Part shown: piece after piece, positions 1 to 8,111 of the stretch | Position numbering within the stretch: the first letter of the stretch is position 1 | Layout: each line of letters starts with the position of its first letter | DNA from: CAJQLB01 sp905479065 | Lineage (GTDB): Bacteria > Bacteroidota > Bacteroidia > Flavobacteriales > Flavobacteriaceae | Assembly (NCBI GenBank): GCA_943846735.1 | Contig: OX044364.1 | Location: 496,001 to 560,000, forward strand | Length of the DNA stretch: 64,000 nt | Reading direction: 5' to 3' | The notes under the pieces: generated by a model | The model's database searches: none | The model's input: only the letters and a program-made list of their open reading frames with translations | Told to the model about the DNA's origin: nothing | Position numbers and translations under genes: made by a program

Positions 1-381
1 GGTCACATAATTGTAGGTGATTTTGTAGTCCTCGCAGGAATGACGGCTGTTCATCAATTTTGTTCTATTGGTAACCACGCGTTTGTCACGGGAGGTTCAT
101 TAGTAAGAAAAGATGTCCCACCTTTTGTGAAAGCAGCTAGAGAACCTTTATCCTATGTGGGTATTAATTCTGTTGGATTACGAAGAAGAGGTTTCTCAGC
201 AGATAAAATACGAGAAATCCAAAATATTTATAGACTACTTTATCAAAGAAATTATAATAATACGCAAGCTTCAGAAATTATCGAAGCTGAAATGGAAGCA
301 ACTCCAGAACGCGATGAGATTTTACAGTTTATTAAAAATTCACATCGTGGTATAATGAAAGGTTATTTTAAATCAAATTAA
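1..381 (+). CDS. lpxA: UDP-N-acetylglucosamine O-acyltransferase (LpxA), 3' part only
   Basis: This is the C-terminal 126 residues of LpxA, which transfers a 3-hydroxyacyl chain from acyl carrier protein to UDP-GlcNAc in the first step of lipid A synthesis. The open frame runs from base 1, so the 5' part lies outside the window. The last hexapeptide-repeat coils are visible (GHIIVGDF, VHQFCSIG, FVTGGS). They are followed by VRKDVPPFVKA and the helical C-terminal domain beginning around GINSVGLRRRGF, which is typical of LpxA. efp starts 11 bases after the stop. In Bacteroidota this gene usually follows lpxD and a fused lpxC-fabZ, so those probably lie just upstream. That placement is inference. 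Confidence 0.93.
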   Translation, partial: GHIIVGDFVVLAGMTAVHQFCSIGNHAFVTGGSLVRKDVPPFVKAAREPLSYVGINSVGLRRRGFSADKIREIQNIYRLLYQRNYNNTQASEIIEAEMEATPERDEILQFIKNSHRGIMKGYFKSN

Positions 382-392
382 ATAAAACAACA

Positions 393-959
393 ATGGCAAG
401 CACTTCAGATATCAGAAATGGATTATGTATCAAATATAACCATGACATTTTTAAAATTATTGAGTTTTTACACGTAAAACCAGGTAAAGGCCCTGCTTTT
501 GTAAGAACCAAATTAAAAAGTGTTACAACAGGTAAAGTCATTGATAATACTTTTTCAGCAGGTCATAAAATTGAAGATATACGCGTTGAGACGCATAAGT
601 TTCAATTTTTATACCATGATGGTGATTATTTTCATTTTATGAATACAGAAGATTATACACAAATTCAATTGACTGAGGCTAATTTAGATAACGCCGGATT
701 GATGAAAGAAGGTCAAGTTGTTACTGTTATCATTAATACGGAAGACGATATGCCTTTATCAGTTGATCTACCTGCAAGTGTTGTTCTAGAGGTTGTATCA
801 ACAGAGCCAGGTGTAAAGGGAAACACAGCGACAAACGCTACGAAACCTGCGACAGTAGAAACAGGAACGATCGTCAATGTGCCACTATTTATTAATGAAG
901 GAGACAAAATAAAAGTAGAAACTGAAAAAGGCACTTACAAAGAGCGAATAAAAGAATAA
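393..959 (+). CDS. efp: Translation elongation factor P
   Basis: EF-P of 188 residues, the usual length. It binds between the ribosomal P and E sites and relieves stalling on polyproline stretches. The N-terminal KOW-like domain contains the loop PGKGPAFVRTK. The tip lysine, about K32, is the residue that is modified in many bacteria. The central and C-terminal OB domains follow, ending with GDKIKVETEKGTYKERIKE, close to the EF-P signature. The ATG lies 11 bases after lpxA and the stop lies 4 bases before the lpxD-like gene, so the three are probably cotranscribed. No modification enzyme gene is visible nearby. Confidence 0.97.
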   Translation: MASTSDIRNGLCIKYNHDIFKIIEFLHVKPGKGPAFVRTKLKSVTTGKVIDNTFSAGHKIEDIRVETHKFQFLYHDGDYFHFMNTEDYTQIQLTEANLDNAGLMKEGQVVTVIINTEDDMPLSVDLPASVVLEVVSTEPGVKGNTATNATKPATVETGTIVNVPLFINEGDKIKVETEKGTYKERIKE

Positions 960-963
960 GCCT

Positions 964-1899
964 TTGAAATTTCACCAGTCATATACGTTAAAAGAGATAG
1001 CATCCATTATAGATTGTAAATTTATTGGGGATGATAGTTTTCCTGTTTTAGGTATGAACGAAATTCATGTCGTTTCTTCAGGGGATATTGTTTTTGTTGA
1101 CCACCCAAAATATTATGACAAAGCACTAGAATCAGCCGCGACGATTATACTTATTAACAAAGAGGTACAATGCCCTGATGGAAAAGTACTGCTGATTTCT
1201 GACGATCCATTTCGGGATTTTAATAAGCTAACAACGTACTTTAAACCATTTCTACCAGCACAAAGTAGTATTTCAAAGTCAGTTAAAATTGGCAGAGATA
1301 CTGTCGTACAGCCAAATTGTTTTATTGGAAATGATGTTACGATTGGAAATAATTGCACCATTCACTCAAATGTGAGTATATACGACAACACAGTGATAGG
1401 TGACAATGTTATCATACATGCAAATACAGTTTTAGGGGGAAGTGCTTTTTATTACAAAAATCGACCTGAGGGTTATGACCAATTAATATCAGGTGGTAAT
1501 GTAGTAATTGAAAATAATGTCGATATTGGTGCGTCCTGCACGATTGACCGAGGCGTTTCTGCTTCAACATTAATTAAAGAAGGAACAAAAATTGATAATT
1601 TAGTACAAATTGGACATGATACCATTATCGGGAAAAAGTGTCTAATAGCCTCACAAGTAGGTATTGCAGGTTGTGTTATTGTTGAGGATGAGGTTACTAT
1701 TTGGGGCCAAGTCGGCATAACAAGCGGTGTAACCATCGGGAGTAAAGCCATAATTTCTGCAAAGTCAGGAGTTAGTAAATCATTAGACAGCAATAAGAGG
1801 TATTTTGGTATTCCTGCGGATGATTTTAGATCAAAATATAAAGAAATTGCCGCTGTCAGAAAAATTCCAGAAATTTTGGAAAAACTTAAAGAATTATAA
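964..1899 (+). CDS. lpxD: LpxD-type UDP-3-O-acylglucosamine N-acyltransferase
   Basis: A 311-residue LpxD-family acyltransferase of lipid A synthesis. It has an N-terminal uridine-binding-like domain (about 1-100) and then a left-handed beta-helix of hexapeptide repeats (about 103-275), for example IGNDVTIG, VVIENNVDIGA and SGVTIGSKA. The probable catalytic histidine is H218 in LVQIGHDTIIG, matching the QIAHN motif of E. coli LpxD. The only plausible start is TTG at 964; the first in-frame ATG would remove about 30 residues of the conserved N-terminus. Bacteroidota often carry two LpxD-type genes. This one follows efp and may be the second, so its exact acceptor is less certain than the family. 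Confidence 0.85.
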   Translation: MKFHQSYTLKEIASIIDCKFIGDDSFPVLGMNEIHVVSSGDIVFVDHPKYYDKALESAATIILINKEVQCPDGKVLLISDDPFRDFNKLTTYFKPFLPAQSSISKSVKIGRDTVVQPNCFIGNDVTIGNNCTIHSNVSIYDNTVIGDNVIIHANTVLGGSAFYYKNRPEGYDQLISGGNVVIENNVDIGASCTIDRGVSASTLIKEGTKIDNLVQIGHDTIIGKKCLIASQVGIAGCVIVEDEVTIWGQVGITSGVTIGSKAIISAKSGVSKSLDSNKRYFGIPADDFRSKYKEIAAVRKIPEILEKLKEL

Positions 1900-2307
1900 A
1901 TGAGAGCAAAAGAAATCATCAATAAGTTTTACGCAAGTGATTTTGCTAACGATCAAAACTTAGTTAAATCATTTTTTCATAAGGAGTGTATTTTACATTG
2001 GAATAGTAGAAATGGCTTTATGATTTTAAAATATCCTGAGATTGATATTTTTTTTGAAGGGACTAGACAATCTTATGATCATTTAAGATTTGAATTTAGT
2101 CATATTTTAGAGGATGGTAATCATGTTACTGTTAGATATACCCTACATGCTAATACTATTGAAAACCCTGACGAAGAGATTGTTCTGGCTCACTTTACTA
2201 CAATTTGGGAAGTTAAAGATGGTCTATTATATCGTGGTTACGAAATCAGTCAGTTAGCTGATGACAAGTCTGTCAATTCTGATTCATTTCAGGAACAAAA
2301 AATCTAA
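1900..2307 (+). CDS. NTF2-like (SnoaL-type) small protein
   Basis: A 135-residue soluble protein whose ATG directly abuts the stop codon of the lpxD-like gene. The pattern suggests the NTF2-like/SnoaL cone fold. It has an N-terminal helix with IINKFYASDF, then FHKECILHWNS, then alternating strands with HVTVRYTL and VLAHFTTIWEVKDGLLYRGYEISQ, and a polar tail. No catalytic residues can be assigned. Its fixed position in the lpxD-sucD block suggests a conserved but unknown housekeeping role. The fold is inferred from the pattern only. Confidence 0.72.
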   Translation: MRAKEIINKFYASDFANDQNLVKSFFHKECILHWNSRNGFMILKYPEIDIFFEGTRQSYDHLRFEFSHILEDGNHVTVRYTLHANTIENPDEEIVLAHFTTIWEVKDGLLYRGYEISQLADDKSVNSDSFQEQKI

Positions 2308-2339
2308 AAAAAAGTCATGAAAGATTATGAGCAAAACAT

Positions 2340-2347
2340 TACTTTTG
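2340..2347 (+). promoter_or_regulatory. Putative -7 element (TAnnTTTG) for sucD
   Basis: TACTTTTG matches the Bacteroidota -7 consensus TAnnTTTG and lies 24 bases before the sucD ATG. No good -33 TTG is seen at the usual 17-23 base spacing, so sucD may also depend on read-through from the genes upstream. Confidence 0.4.
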
Positions 2348-2371
2348 TTCAATCATAAAAATTAGAACTCA

Positions 2372-3244
2372 ATGAGCGTATTGGTTAACAAAGAATCAAA
2401 AATAATTGTCCAAGGATTTACAGGAAGTGAAGGAACTTTTCACGCTAGTCAAATGATTGAATACGGAACCAATGTGGTTGGCGGTGTTACGCCAGGAAAA
2501 GGTGGTCAAGTTCATTTGGATAAACCGGTTTTTAATACCGTTAAAAATGCCGTTGATACTACTGGTGCCGACACGAGTATTATATTTGTTCCTCCAGCGT
2601 TTGCTGCAGATGCTATAATGGAAGCTGCAGACGCCGGTATTAAAGTTATCATCACCATCACTGAAGGAATTCCTGTAGCGGATATGATAACAGCCTCAAA
2701 TTATATTAAAAATAAAGATTGTCGTTTGGTTGGTCCTAATTGTCCAGGTGTCATTACACCAGATGAAGCTAAAGTTGGTATCATGCCCGGCTTTGTATTC
2801 AAAAAAGGGAAAGTTGGTATTGTCTCTAAATCAGGAACTCTCACATACGAAGCAGCTGATCAAGTTGTAAAGCAAGGACTCGGTATAACTACAGCAATCG
2901 GTATCGGAGGAGATCCAATTATTGGAACGACCACGCGAGATGCAGTTGAGTTACTCATTAACGACAGTGCTACAGAATGTGTTGTAATGATAGGTGAAAT
3001 TGGTGGTCAATTAGAAGGAGATGCTGCAAATTGGTATAAAGAAAGTGGCAGCACTAAACCCATTGTTGGATTTATTGCAGGAGAAACAGCTCCTGCAGGC
3101 CGAACCATGGGACATGCAGGTGCAATAGTTGGAGGAAGTGATGATACGGCACAAGCCAAAAAGCGTATTATGCGAAATTGTGGTATTCATGTTGTTGACT
3201 CTCCTGCAGAAATAGGGAAGAAAGTAGCAGAGGTTTTGCGATAG
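2372..3244 (+). CDS. sucD: Succinyl-CoA ligase alpha subunit
   Basis: A 290-residue alpha subunit of succinyl-CoA synthetase, the TCA-cycle enzyme that converts succinyl-CoA to succinate with nucleotide triphosphate formation. The N-terminal CoA-binding domain contains VQGFTGSEGTFH and GGVTPGKGGQ. The ligase domain contains VGPNCPGVI and GIVSKSGTLTYE. The phosphorylated histidine is H248 in GRTMGHAGAI, equivalent to H246 in E. coli. No sucC is present here, so the beta subunit is encoded elsewhere, as is common in flavobacteria. A terminator hairpin follows at 3275. Confidence 0.97.
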   Translation: MSVLVNKESKIIVQGFTGSEGTFHASQMIEYGTNVVGGVTPGKGGQVHLDKPVFNTVKNAVDTTGADTSIIFVPPAFAADAIMEAADAGIKVIITITEGIPVADMITASNYIKNKDCRLVGPNCPGVITPDEAKVGIMPGFVFKKGKVGIVSKSGTLTYEAADQVVKQGLGITTAIGIGGDPIIGTTTRDAVELLINDSATECVVMIGEIGGQLEGDAANWYKESGSTKPIVGFIAGETAPAGRTMGHAGAIVGGSDDTAQAKKRIMRNCGIHVVDSPAEIGKKVAEVLR

Positions 3245-3274
3245 AAAATAATGAAATTATAGGTCTTCGACAAT

Positions 3275-3304
3275 AAACCTCATGACATTCATTGAGGTTT
3301 TTCT
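3275..3304 (+). terminator. Rho-independent terminator after sucD
   Basis: AAACCTCA (3275-3282) pairs with TGAGGTTT (3293-3300) across a 10-base loop and is followed by a T-rich run. It lies 30 bases after the sucD stop and would end the lpxA-sucD transcript. Confidence 0.65.
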
Positions 3305-3324
3305 TTAGAATAAAGGAGATGTAC

Positions 3325-3332
3325 TATATTTG
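3325..3332 (+). promoter_or_regulatory. Putative -7 element for fabG
   Basis: TATATTTG is an exact match to TAnnTTTG, 34 bases before the fabG ATG and just after the sucD terminator. The -33 element is weak (TTTAG about 20 bases upstream). The position between a terminator and a gene start supports it. Confidence 0.5.
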
Positions 3333-3366
3333 AATATATACTTTAAACAAATCAAATTCAGCTTAA

Positions 3367-4113
3367 ATGAAATTATTAGAAGGTAAAAATGCGATTATTA
3401 CGGGTGCTAGTCGGGGTATAGGTAAAGGTATTGCTCAAGTATTCGCAGAACAAGGCGCAAATGTTGCATTTACATATAGCTCGTCGGTAGAAGCAGCTAT
3501 AGAACTTGAAAGTGAGTTGATTTCAAAAGGAGTAAAGGCAAAGGGTTATAAAAGTAATGCTGCAAATTTTGATGAATCTCAATTATTAGCCCAAATGGTT
3601 GTAAAAGAATTTGGCAGCATAGATATTTTGATTAACAATGCAGGAATTACTAAAGATAATTTATTGATGCGAATGTCCGAAGAAGATTTTGATAAAGTCG
3701 TAGAAGTGAACCTTAAATCTGTTTTTAACATGACAAAAGCAGTTCAGCGTACAATGTTAAAACAACGCAAGGGGTCTATAATTAATATGAGTTCAGTTGT
3801 GGGTGTCAAGGGAAATGCAGGACAAACAAATTATGCAGCTTCAAAAGCCGGGATTATTGGTTTTTCAAAGTCAATTGCACTTGAATTAGGTTCTAGAAAT
3901 ATTAGAAGTAACGTTATTGCACCAGGTTTTATTGAGACAGAAATGACTGAGAAGCTCGACGAAGAGACTGTTAAAAGTTGGAGAGCTGCTATTCCTTTAA
4001 AGCGTGGAGGCACACCTTCAGATATAGCAAACGTTTGTGTGTTCCTGGCGAGCGACATGAGTTCTTACATTACTGGTCAAACATTAAATGTTGACGGTGG
4101 AATGTTAACATAA
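3367..4113 (+). CDS. fabG: 3-oxoacyl-ACP reductase FabG
   Basis: A 248-residue short-chain dehydrogenase/reductase that reduces 3-oxoacyl-ACP with NADPH during fatty-acid elongation. The cofactor motif TGASRGIGKG is at 12-21, NNAG at 90-93, and the catalytic set is S142/S143, Y156 and K160 in NYAASKAG. The C-terminus has PGFIETEMT and ends TGQTLNVDGGML, typical of FabG. It has its own promoter-like element and is followed 36 bases later by the VWA-like membrane protein. A fabG of this kind is generally essential. Other SDRs in the window are more divergent. Confidence 0.94.
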   Translation: MKLLEGKNAIITGASRGIGKGIAQVFAEQGANVAFTYSSSVEAAIELESELISKGVKAKGYKSNAANFDESQLLAQMVVKEFGSIDILINNAGITKDNLLMRMSEEDFDKVVEVNLKSVFNMTKAVQRTMLKQRKGSIINMSSVVGVKGNAGQTNYAASKAGIIGFSKSIALELGSRNIRSNVIAPGFIETEMTEKLDEETVKSWRAAIPLKRGGTPSDIANVCVFLASDMSSYITGQTLNVDGGMLT

Positions 4114-4149
4114 AAATCAGGATCTTAATATTTAAACCATTACTCTTTC

Positions 4150-6183
4150 ATGAGTTCTGAGACCTTAGTTTACATATTTATTGCTGTTATTATAGCGCTG
4201 TTAGTAGCGGCCTTTCAATATACTTATAAGACAAAAAAAACACAAATTAGACCAGTGTTAATTACACTTCGTTTTCTTTCTGTTTTACTATTGTTGATTC
4301 TTCTTATAAATCCAAAAATTAATAAAACGACCGTTTTAAAAGTAAAACCAAATTTAGTAATAGCGATTGATAATTCGGAATCTATAGCTTATTTAAGTCA
4401 GAAAAATAGTGTAATTGAACTCATGGCTAGGTTGTCTAATCACGATACTTTAAAGGAGATTTTTGATTTACAACTTTATGAATTTTCCAATAGCTTGAAT
4501 AAACTAGAGACTGATAGTCTCAAATTTAATGGTAAACAAACGAATATTTCAAATGCTCTACGTCAATTAAATCAAATATATGATAGAGATATTACAGCTC
4601 CGATTATGTTGATAACTGACGGAAACCAAACTTTTGGTTATGATTATGATGATAAGCGTCTTCAGCAACCTGTTTACCCGATAATGCTGGGCGATACTAC
4701 AACTTATGCAGACTTTAAAATTGCACAACTAAATGTCAATAAATATGCTTTTTTAAAAAATAAATTTCCTGTTGAAATATTTGTCAGTTACACGGGTGGG
4801 AATGATTTGGCGAGCTCACTGAAAATTTATTCGAATGAGACTGTCGTGTTTAGTAAGCCTGTAAACTTTGCTAAAAATCAAACAACAAAAGTCATCACAG
4901 CCTATTTACCAGCAAATAAGATTGGTTTAAACACCTATCATGTTAGGTTAGAAACTTTAAAAAGTGAAAAAAACATCATTAACAATAGTAAGCCATTTGC
5001 TATCGAAGTGATTGATCAACAGACAAATATTGCCATAATTAGCGATAAATTACATCCAGATTTAGGCATGTTAAAAAAAGCAATTGAAACAAATGAGCAG
5101 CGTTCAGTCTCCATTATGACCCCGAGTGCGTTTTTAGATACTGTCAATAATTTTCAGATAGTAATAGTATATCAACCTAACACCGACTATCGTGAAGCGT
5201 TGTTACAAGCAAAACTAGCTGGAATTAATACAATGGTCATTGCAGGAACCCAGACAGAATGGTCTTTTCTTAATGCAGTTCAAGAGAATTATTCAGTTAA
5301 TGCAACCAATCAATTTGAAAATTATCAAGCCACTTTAAATCCAAACTTTAGATCTTTTACAATCGATGAGATAGATTTTGAATCCTTTCCACCGTTGCGC
5401 TCTGAATTCGGTGATACAAACATTAAAACTACTTCTGAAGTATTACTTTACAAAGCTATTAATGGTTTGACCCTTGATAGTCCATTATTAGTTGTTTCAG
5501 AAAGTGATTTAGCACGAGAAGTAATGTTGTTTGGTGAGAATTTTTGGAAATGGCGGGTTCAAAGTTATTTAAATACAGAATCCTTTGAACAATTTGATAA
5601 GTTTTTGAGTAACATAATTCAATATTTATCGACAAACAAAGGTCGAGACAGATTACAAGTAGATGTCGAGCCTTTTTATATTGGTAATGACAATATTTTT
5701 ATCAAGGCTCAATATTTCAATAGCAATTATGAGTTTGATTCTAAGGCTAATTTAACATTGATGTTGAGAAACTCAGTTAATAATGAAGAGTTTACAATAC
5801 CTTTTATTTTGAAGAGGGAATTTTATCAAATAGATTTAAATAATTTTGAACCAGGCTCTTATAATTTTAAAGTAGCCTCTGACAATAATGAATTTACTGA
5901 ATTAGGTTCTTTTGAAATTATACCTTTTGATGTCGAAAAGCAATTTCTAAACACCAATAGTGTCAAATTAAAGAAGGTTGCTAATCAAACAAATGGGGAG
6001 AGTTATTTTGTCGATAATTTGGATAATTTTTTTCAAGATTTAATTCTTGATAAGCGATATAAAACAGTCCAAAAGAGTATGAAAAATATTGTACCTTTGA
6101 TCGACCAAAAATTAATTTTAGCATTAATTGTTCTTTGCTTAGCATTAGAATGGTTTTTACGTAAATATTATGGACTTATTTAA
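4150..6183 (+). CDS. Membrane-anchored VWA-like domain protein
   Basis: A 677-residue protein with two N-terminal membrane segments (about 5-23 and 38-54). A von Willebrand factor A-like domain follows, beginning with LVIAIDNSESIA. D74 with S76 and S78 forms a DxSxS metal-site motif, and LITDGNQTFG is the second signature. A long beta-rich region (about 200-640) and a last membrane helix near the C-terminus (about 652-670) complete it. The layout resembles Bacteroidota membrane proteins related to the aerotolerance Bat proteins, but no BatA/BatB partner genes are nearby. It precedes the SPFH gene by 17 bases, so the two may act together at the membrane. The role is unknown. Confidence 0.8.
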   Translation: MSSETLVYIFIAVIIALLVAAFQYTYKTKKTQIRPVLITLRFLSVLLLLILLINPKINKTTVLKVKPNLVIAIDNSESIAYLSQKNSVIELMARLSNHDTLKEIFDLQLYEFSNSLNKLETDSLKFNGKQTNISNALRQLNQIYDRDITAPIMLITDGNQTFGYDYDDKRLQQPVYPIMLGDTTTYADFKIAQLNVNKYAFLKNKFPVEIFVSYTGGNDLASSLKIYSNETVVFSKPVNFAKNQTTKVITAYLPANKIGLNTYHVRLETLKSEKNIINNSKPFAIEVIDQQTNIAIISDKLHPDLGMLKKAIETNEQRSVSIMTPSAFLDTVNNFQIVIVYQPNTDYREALLQAKLAGINTMVIAGTQTEWSFLNAVQENYSVNATNQFENYQATLNPNFRSFTIDEIDFESFPPLRSEFGDTNIKTTSEVLLYKAINGLTLDSPLLVVSESDLAREVMLFGENFWKWRVQSYLNTESFEQFDKFLSNIIQYLSTNKGRDRLQVDVEPFYIGNDNIFIKAQYFNSNYEFDSKANLTLMLRNSVNNEEFTIPFILKREFYQIDLNNFEPGSYNFKVASDNNEFTELGSFEIIPFDVEKQFLNTNSVKLKKVANQTNGESYFVDNLDNFFQDLILDKRYKTVQKSMKNIVPLIDQKLILALIVLCLALEWFLRKYYGLI

Positions 6184-6200
6184 TTAATAAACAAACAACT

Positions 6201-7016
6201 ATGGAAAAATTACCAAAAATTGGAATACCAGTCATTTTTACAATAATCGTTTTATTTTTAATTGTCTCAAAATCTGCAATTACTGTTGGTTCTGGTGAAG
6301 CAGGGGTTTTGTACAAAACCTTTGGCGGTGGTGTTGTGACTGACGAACCACCACTTGGAGAAGGGTTAAATTTTGTTATGCCTTGGAATAAGGTTTACAT
6401 TTATGAGGTGAGGCAACAAGAGGCTTTTGAAAAAATGGATGTGCTCTCATCAAATGGTTTAGATATTAAATTAGATGCATCGGTTTGGTTTCAGCCTGTC
6501 TTTGCTGATTTAGGAAAATTACATCAAGAGAAAAGTGAGATGTACAAGGAAAGGATATTGCTTCCTGCCATTCGTTCTGCTGCCAGAAGTGTCGTGGGAC
6601 GATATACTCCTGAACAGCTATACTCTAGTAAAAGAGATGCAATTCAAGTTGAGATTTATGAAGAGACAAAAAAAATTGTATCAGATCAGTATATACAACT
6701 TAACGAAGTGCTCATTAGAGATGTTACGCTTCCCCCTACAATTAAAGAAGCTATTGAGAGAAAGTTAAAGCAAGAGCAGGAATCGTTAGAATACGAATTT
6801 AGATTAGTAACAGCAGATAAAGAAGCACAAAAACAGAGAATTGAAGCTCAAGGTAAAGCTGACGCTAATAAGATATTAAGTGCTTCATTAAATGATAGAA
6901 TTTTACAAGATAAGGGTATTGAGGCTACAATGATGTTGGCTGAGTCTCCAAATAGCAAAGTGATTGTAATTGGATCAGGAAAAGATGGATTACCATTAAT
7001 TTTAGGCAACCAGTAA
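6201..7016 (+). CDS. SPFH/prohibitin family membrane protein
   Basis: A 271-residue prohibitin-like protein. It has one N-terminal membrane segment (about 9-29), an SPFH/Band 7 domain (about 30-190) with SGEAGVLYKTFGGG, and a charged coiled-coil stretch (about 185-225) rich in E, K, Q and A. Such proteins form ring or cage scaffolds in the inner membrane and often modulate the FtsH protease. Length and layout agree with bacterial prohibitin homologues. It is the last gene before the his leader. No terminator is obvious after it. Confidence 0.88.
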   Translation: MEKLPKIGIPVIFTIIVLFLIVSKSAITVGSGEAGVLYKTFGGGVVTDEPPLGEGLNFVMPWNKVYIYEVRQQEAFEKMDVLSSNGLDIKLDASVWFQPVFADLGKLHQEKSEMYKERILLPAIRSAARSVVGRYTPEQLYSSKRDAIQVEIYEETKKIVSDQYIQLNEVLIRDVTLPPTIKEAIERKLKQEQESLEYEFRLVTADKEAQKQRIEAQGKADANKILSASLNDRILQDKGIEATMMLAESPNSKVIVIGSGKDGLPLILGNQ

Positions 7017-7044
7017 ACTTAATATAACTTTAACAAATAATGAT

Positions 7045-7076
7045 TTGGAAAATTCATGAATTATTCTGAATCTTTG
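7045..7076 (+). promoter_or_regulatory. his operon promoter
   Basis: TTG at 7045-7047 and AATCTTTG at 7069-7076 are separated by 21 bases. This fits the Bacteroidota pattern TTG-N17-23-TAnnTTTG with one mismatch in the -7 element. Transcription would begin about 7083, a few bases before the leader peptide ATG at 7090. Confidence 0.6.
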
Positions 7077-7089
7077 TAAAAACAAACAA

Positions 7090-7146
7090 ATGACTTTTAT
7101 TCAAAATCATCATCATCATTATCATATCTCCTCTCAGGCGACTTGA
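7090..7146 (+). CDS. hisL: Histidine operon leader peptide
   Basis: An 18-codon open frame reading MTFIQNHHHHYHISSQAT and then TGA. Five of six consecutive codons (7108-7125) are His, all CAT, interrupted by one Tyr. It lies between a promoter-like sequence and a strong terminator hairpin, 105 bases before hisG. This is the arrangement of a ribosome-mediated attenuator. When charged histidyl-tRNA is scarce the ribosome should stall on the His run and allow transcription into the operon. The frame is seen directly and the regulatory role is inferred by analogy with the enterobacterial his leader. Confidence 0.88.
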   Translation: MTFIQNHHHHYHISSQAT

Positions 7147-7187
7147 CAATGTATTGAATAAAATCAAGATATTAAAAACCGTTTGAG
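7133..7187 (+). promoter_or_regulatory. Predicted antiterminator pairing of the his attenuator
   Basis: CTCAGGCG (7133-7140), inside the end of the leader peptide, can pair with CGTTTGAG (7180-7187), which contains most of the 5' arm of the terminator. The helix has 8 pairs including two G-U wobbles. A ribosome stalled on the His codons would leave 7133-7140 free, so this helix would form and block the terminator. A ribosome reaching the stop at 7144 would cover it and let the terminator form. Pairing was checked by hand; no folding energy was computed. Confidence 0.6.
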
Positions 7188-7210
7188 TAAATCAAACGGT
7201 TTTTATTTTT
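7174..7210 (+). terminator. his attenuator terminator
   Basis: A perfect 13-bp stem, AAAAACCGTTTGA (7174-7186) with its complement at 7192-7204, closes a 5-base loop and is followed by a T-rich tail. It stands between the leader peptide and hisG, so it must be conditional for the operon to be expressed. Confidence 0.88.
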
Positions 7211-7251
7211 ATAAATAGTCCGTTTAGATTTGCTCAGTAAAACTTAAAAAA

Positions 7252-8109
7252 ATGAGTAATCTAAAAATTGCCGTTCAAAAATCTGGTAGACTACACCAGG
7301 ACTCTATGCAGCTTCTAAAAGACATTGGAATTTCTATTAATAATGGGAAAGATCAATTAAAAGCTTCTGCACAAAACTTTCCTCTTGAAATCTTTTACTT
7401 ACGGAATGGAGACATTCCTCAATACTTAAAAGATGGGGTTGTTGATGCAGCAATTATTGGAGAAAATGTATTGGCAGAAAAAGCTACAGACATCCTAAAA
7501 TTAGAAAAATTAGGATTTTCTAAATGCCGTGTCAGTATCGCCATACCAAAAGGTGTAAGTTACGAAAATGTCAGTGATTTAGAAGGAAAACAAATTGCAA
7601 CATCATATCCAAATACAGTCAATAGGTTTTTAGAAGAGAACAATATCAATGCAAGTATACATGTGATAAACGGATCAGTTGAAATAGCACCAAATATTGG
7701 TTTAGCAGATGCTATTGTGGATATTGTATCAAGCGGAAGTACATTATTTAAAAATAACTTAACTGAAAAAAATGTAATCTTGACCTCAGAGGCCGTTTTA
7801 TCTGTGTCACCTAAAATCAGTGACTCCAAACAGGAACTGTTAAACACATTACGTTTTAGAATTCGTTCAGTCCTTAAAGGAAGACAATCAAAGTACATTT
7901 TATTAAATGCACCTGACGATAAATTAAATGATATTATTAAAATACTACCAGGCATGAATAGCCCCACAGTGCTTCCCTTGGCTAAAAAGGGTTGGAGTTC
8001 TGTACACTCGGTAATAGATAAGAACCAATTTTGGGAAATTATAGATGCTCTTAAACAGAATGGAGCAGAAGGAATATTGATATGTTCAATTGAAAAAATG
8101 GTAATATAA
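7252..8109 (+). CDS. hisG: ATP phosphoribosyltransferase, long form
   Basis: HisG of 285 residues catalyses the first committed step of histidine synthesis, joining ATP and PRPP. The length shows the long, hexameric form with a C-terminal ACT-like regulatory domain (about 210-285) for histidine feedback, so no HisZ is needed. Seen motifs include KIAVQKSGRL at the start, the PRPP-binding DIVSSGSTLFKN stretch (about 157-168), and MNSPTVLPLAKKGW at the beginning of the regulatory domain. It is the first structural gene after the attenuator, and hisD follows 2 bases later. Confidence 0.97.
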   Translation: MSNLKIAVQKSGRLHQDSMQLLKDIGISINNGKDQLKASAQNFPLEIFYLRNGDIPQYLKDGVVDAAIIGENVLAEKATDILKLEKLGFSKCRVSIAIPKGVSYENVSDLEGKQIATSYPNTVNRFLEENNINASIHVINGSVEIAPNIGLADAIVDIVSSGSTLFKNNLTEKNVILTSEAVLSVSPKISDSKQELLNTLRFRIRSVLKGRQSKYILLNAPDDKLNDIIKILPGMNSPTVLPLAKKGWSSVHSVIDKNQFWEIIDALKQNGAEGILICSIEKMVI

Positions 8110-8111
8110 TT

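Noticed and set aside
1..381. Truncated lpxA as a pseudogene
   Set aside because: The frame is open from base 1; the missing part is due to the window edge.
7108..7125. Run of His codons could be a poly-His tag from a cloning vector
   Set aside because: It is interrupted by Tyr, sits in a natural 18-codon frame upstream of the his operon, and is flanked by a terminator and a promoter-like element; no vector sequence is present.
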